The translations under genes and the position numbers were made by a program. The notes under the pieces were generated by a model, which was given only the letters and a program-made list of their open reading frames with translations, was not told where the DNA came from and searched no databases. Positions 44,034 to 51,678 of a stretch of 64,000 nt of DNA are shown in pieces (position 1 is the first letter of the stretch; each line of letters begins with the position of its first letter). This DNA comes from Algoriphagus iocasae (lineage in GTDB: Bacteria > Bacteroidota > Bacteroidia > Cytophagales > Cyclobacteriaceae), in NCBI RefSeq assembly GCF_014206875.1, contig NZ_JACIJO010000001.1, forward strand, positions 1,638,680 through 1,702,679, in the 5' to 3' direction.

Positions 44034-45368
44034 TTACTGGGGATCCTTTTGGTTTTTTACCAGTTTTCCATCTTTCACTATTACTTGGAAATTCTTTTCT
44101 GGCGTAGATAACAAGTTTAGATCAACGAGTGGATTTCCATTCACAAGGATCAAATCAGCAATTGCTCCTTCTTCCACTAGCCCCAATTTTCCCTGGTAAG
44201 GACTCCTCAAACCTGAAAGTTGTAAAAGCTGCGCATTATCATATGTGATCATTTTTATGATTTCACCATTGGTAAACCATTTTTGTAACTTCAAAATATA
44301 TTCGTTTTGCTGTTCATTTAGATCTGGCTCAAAAAGAAAGTCAGTGCCCCAAGCAAGTTTGACTTTATGTTTTTTTGCCAAGCCCCATATTTTCTCCTGA
44401 CCTTCTAGTACAGGTTTGCGTTTTTCCCTTCGCTGTGGATCCATATCTGGTGTATCCTCAACCAGGTTTTGAAGACTTAACCAAACATCTTTTTTCCGCA
44501 TCATTTTTAGCGTTTTTTCATCCAAAAGCTGACCATGCTCTATACATTTAACACCAGCTTCAATAGCCCTTTGAACAGCTCTGGATGTATAGGCATGAAC
44601 CATTACATAGGTGCCCCAATCTTCTGCTGCTTCCACAGCGGCCCTCATTTCATCAAAAGTATATTGTGTAACATCCACTGGATCATAGGCAGAAGAAGTT
44701 CCTCCTCCTGCCATCAGTTTGATCTGACTTGCCCCGAAGCGGAGATTTTCTCTTACTGCTGTCAAAACTTCATCTCTTCAATCAGCAATAAAGGTAGCCT
44801 GATAAACTTCTGCTCTGCTAGGTGTACCAAAGAAGCGTCTGGAACGTTCGTCAGGAGTTCTAAAATCACCATGGCCTGCAGTCTGACTGATAGTTGCGCC
44901 AGATGGCCAGATCCTTGGCCCGATAATTTTCCCTTGATCAATTGCTGACTTCAGCGGAAAAATAGGGCCACCTGCATCCCTCACACTTGTAAATCCTCGC
45001 ATCAGCATTTTTTCCGCGTTGACAGCTGTTTTTTGTAGGATTAGCTCCTCAGATAAGTTTGGATTGAGCATATCTCTCATTGTTAAGGCTCCAAAAACCA
45101 TATGTACATGGACATCAATCAAACCTGGAATCAGGGTTTTACCTGTCCCATCTATCAGTATGGTATTTGCCGGTTTAGCAATAGGCTCCAAACTGATGCC
45201 TTTGATTTTGTTACCTTCAATCCAAACATTCACTGCCTCTGAAAGTGTTTTGGATTTGACATTGAAGAATTTGACGTTCTCAAAAATGATGGAACTCGGA
45301 GGAGTCTGAGAATAAACCAAACTAAATGTGCTTAGGAAGAAAAATAGAAAGAATAACTTTCGTTTCAT
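44034..45368 (-). pseudogene. Amidohydrolase-family metal-dependent hydrolase interrupted by an in-frame TGA
   Basis: The product would be an exported amidohydrolase (imidazolonepropionase-like) of 444 codons. The first part has a signal peptide (LFFLFFFLSTFSLVYSQ), GTGKTLIPGLIDVHVHMV with the HxH metal site, and TSVRDAGG. After QATFIAD comes TGA (44780-44778), and the same frame goes on with RDEVLTAVRENLRFGASQIKLMAGGG, IEHGQLL, WGTDFLFEPD and the C-terminal GAIADLILVNGNP. Relatives usually have Gly at the TGA position (ADG-x-DEV), so one GGA-to-TGA change explains it. Sequencing error is possible. A separate downstream protein from TTG 44765 would lack the HxH site. Confidence 0.85.
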
Positions 45369-45414
45369 TTTATCAGTGTTTAAATGATAGGTGTCTGGTT
45401 TGGGGTTCTCAAGT

Positions 45415-45735
45415 CTAAGGTAAGATGAGCGTATAGGTCATTTTCACAAGTGCACCTAAGAAAGAGAAAACTACTCCGGTTAAAAATAATTTCAGAGTAA
45501 TTGAATAATACTTATCAGCATTGTTTCGATCATACTTATTATTCAAAATTCGGTATAGGGAAGTAATCAGGAAAATGATACCGATCATTGTTGACAACAG
45601 AATGGCCATGGAAACAAAATCACCTTTATTGTCTCTTTTAACCAAGTCAGTGGCAAAATTCAATACAAATCCCAAAATGATTCCAGATGCAGTGACTAGA
45701 GGTTGACGATAATTAAAATTATGATCTCTTTCCAT
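45415..45735 (-). CDS. Small membrane protein of unknown function
   Basis: Protein of 106 residues with three predicted helices: LVTASGIILGFVLNFATDLV, MAILLSTMIGIIFLITSLYRIL and ITLKLFLTGVVFSFLGALVKMTYTLIL. The N-terminus (MERDHNFNYRQ) is polar. It is 46 bases upstream of the amidohydrolase gene on the same strand. I do not recognise a named family; the helix pattern alone gives no function. Confidence 0.6.
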   Translation of the reverse strand: MERDHNFNYRQPLVTASGIILGFVLNFATDLVKRDNKGDFVSMAILLSTMIGIIFLITSLYRILNNKYDRNNADKYYSITLKLFLTGVVFSFLGALVKMTYTLILP

Positions 45736-46269
45736 TCTTCTAGAAATTTAACTTTTCTTAAAAATAGGATTAAATACCCATAGTGTTTTTCATGGATGAA
45801 GATGTTTTCTTTCTATCCTTAAGCCTTATTCCCATTTATTTCACTCTACACAGCTATGGCTTTACTTCATTTAGTTTTAAACCATTACACTGCAAGCTTA
45901 CAAAATAGGATGATAATTCAGTGAGGCCTTAGCATTCTTTAGGGAGGAGGTAAGATGTTTTATTAACCTCAAAGCCGCAAAGCTCACAAAGGATTCACAA
46001 AGAAAAGCTCCAAAGCACCGATAGGTTAATAGCCATTGCCCCGATAGTTAAGTTTAGAGATCCCTGATCATTTCCTGCCAAAAACTCGAATGGAGTATAG
46101 ATTTCCGAAGCAATAAATTTATTCAGGAAGGTTTCCGAACTCGTCTTTGGGCAAAGGTTGGCTATTTTTACAGTTTTTTAAGGATCGAATCAGGAAACAA
46201 TTATGGGCTCGATTACTTCCTGGCTTTTTAATTGTGTTGAATCCATTATGTTTGGCAAAAAATAATTCA
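45736..46269. other. Intergenic region with a dispersed repeat
   Basis: About 530 bases. It holds repeat copy 1 (45956-46046) and the promoter region of the CotH-like gene. The frame of that gene is open further upstream to TTG 46147, but the extra residues do not look like signal peptide, so I assign this part as non-coding. Confidence 0.4.
45956..46046. repeat. Dispersed 'cgcaaag' repeat, copy 1
   Basis: About 90 bases beginning ttttattaacctcaaagccg and including cacaaagg, ctccaaagc, gataggttaatagccattgc. The second copy at 47817-47910 matches over the whole length with scattered changes. The two copies flank the CotH-like gene in the same orientation. Confidence 0.65.
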
Positions 46270-47736
46270 ATGTTGATTCGAATATTCTCCAAATCCTTTC
46301 TTCTTTCATCCACAATTATTCTTTTTCTTTTTGTTAGCTGCTCTGATCCGGTAGAGAAACCTGTATCAAAAGGAGATGATGGGCAGGTGTTTGCTATTGA
46401 TACAAAAGAGAGTGAAATTCCTTATCTGGTCATCAGTACTGGAGGAAAAGAGATTCCCTATGAGCCGGGAGTCAGCGCTCAGATGAAGATTTACCAGCAA
46501 AAGAAGCTGATCCAAGAGCAAGCAATTGATCTGGAGTATAGGGGAAAAACTTCCTTTCGTCTTTCTGATAAAAAAGGCTTTAACTTCGAAACTATTGATG
46601 GCACAGGAGAGGGGGTAGATGTTTCCTTCTTTGGAATGCCGGAAGAAGAAGATTGGAGACTGATTGGGCATGTAGTCAACCTGAATGATAAATACATCTG
46701 GGATCGAAGCCTTATTTACAATCATGTGGGTTATGAGCTTTCCCGGAAAATTGGAAAATATGCCAGCAGAGGGCAATTTGTGGAGCTTGAAGTCAATGGA
46801 GAATACCTCGGGGTCTATTATTTCTGCGAAAAACCCAAGCGCGATTCCAACCGGATCGATATCAAATCTCTGAATGCCTCTACTACCAACCTTAGTGGTG
46901 GCTATATCTTAAAAATTGACAAGTCAGATGCCGGGCCGGAACAGGATAATAAGCCACTTTCCTATTTTCTAAACAACTGGGACGATGATGCCCGCTATAC
47001 TTCGGCCAATAGCTTTCGAAGTAATTTTGACATTTTTAGCAAACCAATATCATTTCCAGCCTTCCAGCCACCATATCATGCAGATCAATATCTGGAAACT
47101 TATTTTACCTATGAGTATCCCAAAGCTGAGAACATTACCGAAGCCCAAAAGGAGTACATAGCGCAATATGTGGATCAATTTGAAAATGCCCTGATCTCCG
47201 ATGATTTTACAAGCTCGTCACGGACCTATACCAATTTCATGGAGGTAGATTCTTTTGTAGACTATTTTCTGATCACCGAACTATGCCGAAATGTCGACGC
47301 CTATAGAATCAGTACTTTTGTCGAAAAAGACCGGGACGGAAAGTTGGCCATGGGACCGATTTGGGATATGAACATTGGGTTTGACGAAACAAACAGAATA
47401 CCAATCAATGATTGGGTAGTTAAATACAATAATTACGTATCCAATGACCCTTGGATGGTTCCATTTTGGTGGCAAAGATTGCTGGAAGACCCGATTTTCA
47501 GACAAAAGGTAAAAACCCGATGGCAATCTCTGCGACAAAGTGAACTCAACAAAGTAATGTTGCAAAAAGTGGTAGATGATGCCAAGACCTACTTGGAGAC
47601 GAATGGAGCCGTTTCACGCAACTATGCTAAATGGGACCAGGGCATAGGCGTGAACTACGATCAGTCTATTCAAAACCTCAAGGTCTATCTCACGGATCGA
47701 TCTTCTTGGATGGATGCGGAGATCGGAAATTGGTAA
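46270..47736 (+). CDS. CotH kinase family lipoprotein
   Basis: Secreted lipoprotein of 488 residues with lipobox Cys near residue 22 (IILFLFVSC). The ATG at 46270 is chosen because the frame upstream to TTG 46147 would bury this signal peptide. The CotH-type domain shows EYRGKTSFRLSDKKGFNFET, DWRLIGHVVNLNDKYIWDRS, GQFVELEVNGEYLGVYYFCEKPKRDSNRIDI and MGPIWDMNIGFDE, with the DMN metal-binding residues expected for the atypical kinase fold. In spore formers CotH phosphorylates coat proteins; in Bacteroidota the role is unknown. The gene is alone between two related repeats. Confidence 0.8.
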   Translation: MLIRIFSKSFLLSSTIILFLFVSCSDPVEKPVSKGDDGQVFAIDTKESEIPYLVISTGGKEIPYEPGVSAQMKIYQQKKLIQEQAIDLEYRGKTSFRLSDKKGFNFETIDGTGEGVDVSFFGMPEEEDWRLIGHVVNLNDKYIWDRSLIYNHVGYELSRKIGKYASRGQFVELEVNGEYLGVYYFCEKPKRDSNRIDIKSLNASTTNLSGGYILKIDKSDAGPEQDNKPLSYFLNNWDDDARYTSANSFRSNFDIFSKPISFPAFQPPYHADQYLETYFTYEYPKAENITEAQKEYIAQYVDQFENALISDDFTSSSRTYTNFMEVDSFVDYFLITELCRNVDAYRISTFVEKDRDGKLAMGPIWDMNIGFDETNRIPINDWVVKYNNYVSNDPWMVPFWWQRLLEDPIFRQKVKTRWQSLRQSELNKVMLQKVVDDAKTYLETNGAVSRNYAKWDQGIGVNYDQSIQNLKVYLTDRSSWMDAEIGNW

Positions 47737-47816
47737 AACATCTTAAAAAACACTTAGTTTTAAAGTCTATTCCTTAGAGGAAAATTCAATGATTTTATAT
47801 GTGAAGAATTGGAATG

Positions 47817-47910
47817 TATTGTTTTGAACTCCAAAGGCGCTGAGCTCGCAAAAGTTTCGCAAAGATAATTTCCAAAGCAGGGATAGGTTTAAGGCCATGG
47901 CCCTCATAGC
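47817..47910. repeat. Dispersed 'cgcaaag' repeat, copy 2
   Basis: About 94 bases related to 45956-46046: ctccaaaggcgctgagctcg, caaaagtttcgcaaagata, tttccaaagcagggatagg, ggccatggccctcatag. It runs directly into the 'agcctttctgaggtat' repeat. Confidence 0.65.
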
Positions 47911-47950
47911 CTTTCTGAGGTATATATTATTGATATTACAAATTCCTGAG
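47908..47950. repeat. Dispersed repeat, 'agcctttctgaggtat' type, copy 2
   Basis: Matches 27609-27651: the same 16-base start, agcctttctgaggtat, and the end attacaaattcctga. The neighbouring DNA differs between the copies. Confidence 0.6.
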
Positions 47951-48037
47951 ATATGAGTTCGGAATTGCATCCCGATAATTTTCGGAATCCGAATAACGCC
48001 ATCTGTGGGCTAAATCTTTATTTTATGTTCTATTGCC

Positions 48038-48059
48038 CCCGAAATAATCGGGACAGGCT
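48038..48059. repeat. Palindromic dispersed repeat (cccgaaataatcggg)
   Basis: cccga-aataa-tcggg followed by acaggct. A partial inverted copy, cccgataattttcgg, lies 60 bases to the left at 47971-47985. Compare 26381-26410 and 58677-58689. The surrounding 47951-48190 is unusually GC-rich for this genome and holds no gene that I can support. Confidence 0.65.
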
Positions 48060-48190
48060 TTGTCGCAATGGGGATCGAGCGAGAATAAAATGTCCGGCTG
48101 ACATTTTTAGCGAGAGGACAGGTGGCGTGTGGAAAAGGTCAAGTCGCGGCAAAGCTACTACCGCCCTGGTGGGGCTCTGCTTTGCAGAAT

Positions 48191-49030
48191 TTATTTTGAG
48201 GTTCTCAACTCCTGGAGTCCTTTCGTGAATGTCAATAGAGCAACGTCCATGTGGTCTAAATGATTAAAAACCCTGCTTTTAAAATCAAGTCCTTTAACTG
48301 GTTTGTTTTGTAGTTTCATTGTCAAACTTTTTACAGGATTAACCGACCATGTTGAATCTTCTAATCCTCCAACACTCAGGTATAGCCCAATATTTTTCTG
48401 GTTTTTCGAAAGTTGCTCGGGTAGCTTGTTTAAATAAAAGTCGTTGTACCATAAGGTCGGGCTAGCCGAAACAAAGTTTTTGAAATCATTTGCTTGAACA
48501 GCTGATTGGTGTAATAAACTGTATAGCACAAAGTAGCCTCCAAAGGAATGCCCCATAAGCGTCCTGTCAGTCGTATCAGTTCGAAAGTCCAAGTCAATTC
48601 TTGGTAATAATTCTTTAGTAATGAAATCGTAAAAGTTTTGACCACCCCCAGGGGCTTCAAGTTCGTCAGAAGGCAATGCCTTTGGAAATAAATAATCTCT
48701 CATTCTCAAAGAGTCCATTGCCTTAAACGATTTGTAACCTATTCCAACTGCAATGAAGGGTTCCAGAAGTCCTGTTTTTTCATATTGATGAAGGATGGCA
48801 GACATCGTAGGGAAATAGAAGTTTCCGTCAACGAATACTAGCGTTGGATATTTCTTATCTGGATTTTCCACATATTCTATTGGGAGCTGTACATCAATGT
48901 AGAATGTATCTCTTACATATTCTGAGTACTGATTAAAATGTAAATCAAAACGATCTTTTTTACTTTCAACCGTTGAGCAAGCTGTCAACAAGATGATTGT
49001 CCAAATTGGGATGAGTTTTTTAAATATCAT
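48191..49030 (-). CDS. Alpha/beta-hydrolase esterase lipoprotein (IroE/Fes-like)
   Basis: Lipoprotein of 279 residues with lipobox Cys near residue 18 (TIILLTAC). The esterase fold reads KYPTLVFVDGNFYFPTM, IAVGIGYKSF, RDYLFP, the nucleophile elbow LMGHSFGGYFVLYSLL (Ser near residue 167) and FVSASPTLWYND; the C-terminal FNHLDHMDVALLT supplies the catalytic His. This is the pattern of the esterase D/Fes-IroE group, which hydrolyses siderophore esters or sugar esters. No siderophore genes are near, so the substrate is open. It is followed on the same strand by nothing close; the gene to its right is also on the - strand, 73 bases away. Confidence 0.8.
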   Translation of the reverse strand: MIFKKLIPIWTIILLTACSTVESKKDRFDLHFNQYSEYVRDTFYIDVQLPIEYVENPDKKYPTLVFVDGNFYFPTMSAILHQYEKTGLLEPFIAVGIGYKSFKAMDSLRMRDYLFPKALPSDELEAPGGGQNFYDFITKELLPRIDLDFRTDTTDRTLMGHSFGGYFVLYSLLHQSAVQANDFKNFVSASPTLWYNDFYLNKLPEQLSKNQKNIGLYLSVGGLEDSTWSVNPVKSLTMKLQNKPVKGLDFKSRVFNHLDHMDVALLTFTKGLQELRTSK

Positions 49031-49103
49031 GGGTTTTAGGTTTCGGTTAAGAAATCACTTTGTTGAAATAGTTCTTTAAATAAATTTATTAGGTTAGCAG
49101 AGA

Positions 49104-51023
49104 CTATAGGATTGAAACATCCAGATTGAACCCCACACCTAGACTGCTATGCTTACGGAATTCTGATTGGCTGGATTTTTTGTAAAGCGTTCCTGAATTA
49201 AACAGTCCAAGCGAGAAAAATATAGCTTCCCCTTCCTTGTTTTCTCCCTCAGATTCCACCCATTCCAATGCCACGATTACATCCTCGCTCAATACAATAT
49301 GATAGGCTTGGAGGTCCATGCTGATTTCTCCTGTTTGATTTGGGGCAATTTTGATCAGTATGTTTTCCCTGAGGATATTTCTTCCAGGTTTGCCTTGCTC
49401 AACCTGGTAAAAATTTAACCTGAAGACTGAAGGAGCACTTAGCCTGTTGTAGGATACATGGAAGTTGAAGGCCTCTACCAAAGTAGGGGTGCTACGGATA
49501 TTTATTTTGATACCCATCTCAGCCCCAAGTTGATCATAGCTGAATCCAGTACTCATGAATTTGCTCTGTGTCTTATTTCCGAGGGTTTTTCTTTTTAATC
49601 TTTCTGTAGATACCACTACTTCGTCCAATTCGCCAAATCGTTCCTCCAGATGAATTGATAAGGGCATTTCTTCAAACATTAACTTTTGTATGGGAAATTC
49701 AATGGATTTATATCCTATGGCGGAAATTCTGATAGTATCCTTTATGAATTGTTTTGTCAGTGAAAGAGAGAATTCTCCCTTTGGATCAGATACAGTCCCA
49801 ATTCCTTTGTTCAAAACCCCAATATTTACATAAGGGATAGGTTTGTCATTATTAGAGTCAATAATTGATCCTGAAAACTCTAGCTCTGACTCTTCCTGAT
49901 CAGATAAAGAGAAGAGTTGATCCGTGGTATTATCCTGTGATTTTAGACCTGCCCAATAGCTGGTGAAGTCTTCTTTGCCCATGAGTACTTTGTTGAAAAA
50001 AAGGACAGTGGCGGTTTTAATCTGTTCATAGATATCCACAGAATTAGCCGAGGCATTCAGAATGGAGGGAATTGCAAAAAAATCGGAATGCTTACTGTTT
50101 CGGAACCGAAGATAATATTTTTCAGCCTCGGATTTCTCAAAGTAATTGTAGCTTTCAGAAGGCGTAAAATTGTCCAATTTGTCCCCGCTTTCAAGATATA
50201 AGTAGGGAATTTTAAGTCTTTCTGGTTTCAGTAGCTTGGAATCATATATTTTCCGGATGGCGCGGTCATCCACCTCTGATTCTCCGAAATAGTGTGATTC
50301 TGTCCCGTCCCAGGATACAAAAGCTTTGGTATCGGGATTTCTGGCAATAAAGGCAGCAGCACTCATTCCACCCCAGCTGTATGCTAAGATTCCCATTTTT
50401 TCAAAATCCCCACTGACAATTCCCTTTTTTTTGAGGTAAGCCACTGCGAATTCCGCATCCAGCACCTGTTCCATCATATCTTCCAATTCATTTGTCATAT
50501 CGCCCGGATATCTTCCTACCGACCAGATAGAAATAACCAAATAGCCACTTTGCGCCAGTTCTTCCAGTACTTTATAGTTTTCGAAACCCATGCCGTTGAA
50601 CCCTGCCATATATAGAATGACCGGATGAGTCGAGTCTGGGAATGAAAGATCAGAATAGCTTTGAGTGGGTATATCCAATAGATTTTTCCCATCGGTTCCT
50701 ATCCCTAGCTGAGCCACGTAGAATTGTGCAAGTTCTTCTGTCATCCCGCTGAAGTCCTGCCCGTCCTGATACTTGGTAGCTCGCTTTTCAAGAAGCGAGA
50801 AAAGATCTTCAAAAACCAGTTCGCTGTTTCCTTGTTCTTCTGAAGGATACCAGATGTCAAGCTCAACAGGGCGGTAGTGCAGGTTGTCTCCTTGAGCTGT
50901 ATTGGGTTTAAAGATTCTTGTGGTGTCCTGTACTTGTATGGAAAGAAATCCGGCATGGTAACGCTGTGCAAAAGTGTCAAGACCTGTAAATAATAGAATA
51001 ACTAATAGCGGGAAGTACCTCAT
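49104..51023 (-). CDS. Alpha/beta hydrolase fused to a carboxypeptidase-regulatory-like domain
   Basis: Exported protein of 639 residues. I use ATG 51023, which begins MRYFPLLVILLFTGLDTFAQ (signal peptide); the frame above it adds 37 residues without such a feature. Residues about 20-350 form a dienelactone-hydrolase-like fold with VILYMAGFNGMGFENYKVL, MGILAYSWGGMSAAAFIARN (nucleophile Ser) and FRNSKHSDFF (His). From about 385 there is a CarboxypepD-regulatory-like beta sandwich (FSGSIIDSNNDKPIPYVNIG, then ISAIGYKSIEFPI) and a C-terminal beta-rich region (about 470-639) ending LGVGFNLDVSIL. The fusion of a hydrolase and this surface-type module is unusual. Substrate unknown. Confidence 0.75.
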   Translation of the reverse strand: MRYFPLLVILLFTGLDTFAQRYHAGFLSIQVQDTTRIFKPNTAQGDNLHYRPVELDIWYPSEEQGNSELVFEDLFSLLEKRATKYQDGQDFSGMTEELAQFYVAQLGIGTDGKNLLDIPTQSYSDLSFPDSTHPVILYMAGFNGMGFENYKVLEELAQSGYLVISIWSVGRYPGDMTNELEDMMEQVLDAEFAVAYLKKKGIVSGDFEKMGILAYSWGGMSAAAFIARNPDTKAFVSWDGTESHYFGESEVDDRAIRKIYDSKLLKPERLKIPYLYLESGDKLDNFTPSESYNYFEKSEAEKYYLRFRNSKHSDFFAIPSILNASANSVDIYEQIKTATVLFFNKVLMGKEDFTSYWAGLKSQDNTTDQLFSLSDQEESELEFSGSIIDSNNDKPIPYVNIGVLNKGIGTVSDPKGEFSLSLTKQFIKDTIRISAIGYKSIEFPIQKLMFEEMPLSIHLEERFGELDEVVVSTERLKRKTLGNKTQSKFMSTGFSYDQLGAEMGIKINIRSTPTLVEAFNFHVSYNRLSAPSVFRLNFYQVEQGKPGRNILRENILIKIAPNQTGEISMDLQAYHIVLSEDVIVALEWVESEGENKEGEAIFFSLGLFNSGTLYKKSSQSEFRKHSSLGVGFNLDVSIL

Positions 51024-51678
51024 CGATTTTATTGACTTATATATAAAAGAGGCTCTTCGTAGTTGAAAGGTTGGAATCGGTAAACTTGATTTTTTTAAAA
51101 AGGAATGTTGGATCCGAAGGAATGCAGCAATCAAAAAATTGAATCCATTAGATCCATTTTCAAATTGAAATTAGATTTGGTTCTAGGGGGAATTCCCGGA
51201 ATTGATGAAAAACGGGTCTTTGGGTTGGAATTTTATTGTGTACTATAATCCATGGGTTCATAGAGAATTAGGCCTCTCAAAGTAATTTTCAATCCAAGGT
51301 TCATGCAGCATGTCAATGAGAGCCTGGCGATACCGAAAGTAGGGGTAAGGGAGAATTATAAATTCCATCCAGTGCCAAAAAAAATGAAACTGCATCTGAC
51401 TTGGATCATCAAGTTGGCCTCATTATTCTGTAGCGATATTTTATGAAGCCTAAATTTGCTTTAAATTCCGTTTAGATCAGGTGCAACTACACCTATTAGT
51501 TTCGAGGTTTATAGCAACCAATATGTTCAATTTCGACCAATTTTGTTCGCTAATTTTTTTTTCATCCGATGTAAATAAACCTCTAGAGTGTTTCCAAGGC
51601 TATTTATAATGGCATAGAAATGGGAATTCCAAAAGTCTTCTGGGAGCTGTGTGCCCCAATTTCAAACAGATATAAACC
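51024..51678. other. Divergent intergenic region
   Basis: About 655 bases between the - strand hydrolase and the + strand permease. It must hold both promoters, but I find no TAnnTTTG with a good -33 partner. No frame with a recognisable product and no repeat copy is seen. Confidence 0.4.

Noticed and set aside
44034..44765. The 3' part of the amidohydrolase as a separate gene from TTG 44765
   Set aside because: It is in the same frame as the 5' part, lacks the HxH metal site and has no start signal; one nonsense change explains the split.
44778..44780. TGA as selenocysteine codon
   Set aside because: The position corresponds to a non-catalytic Gly in relatives and no selenocysteine insertion hairpin is visible after it.
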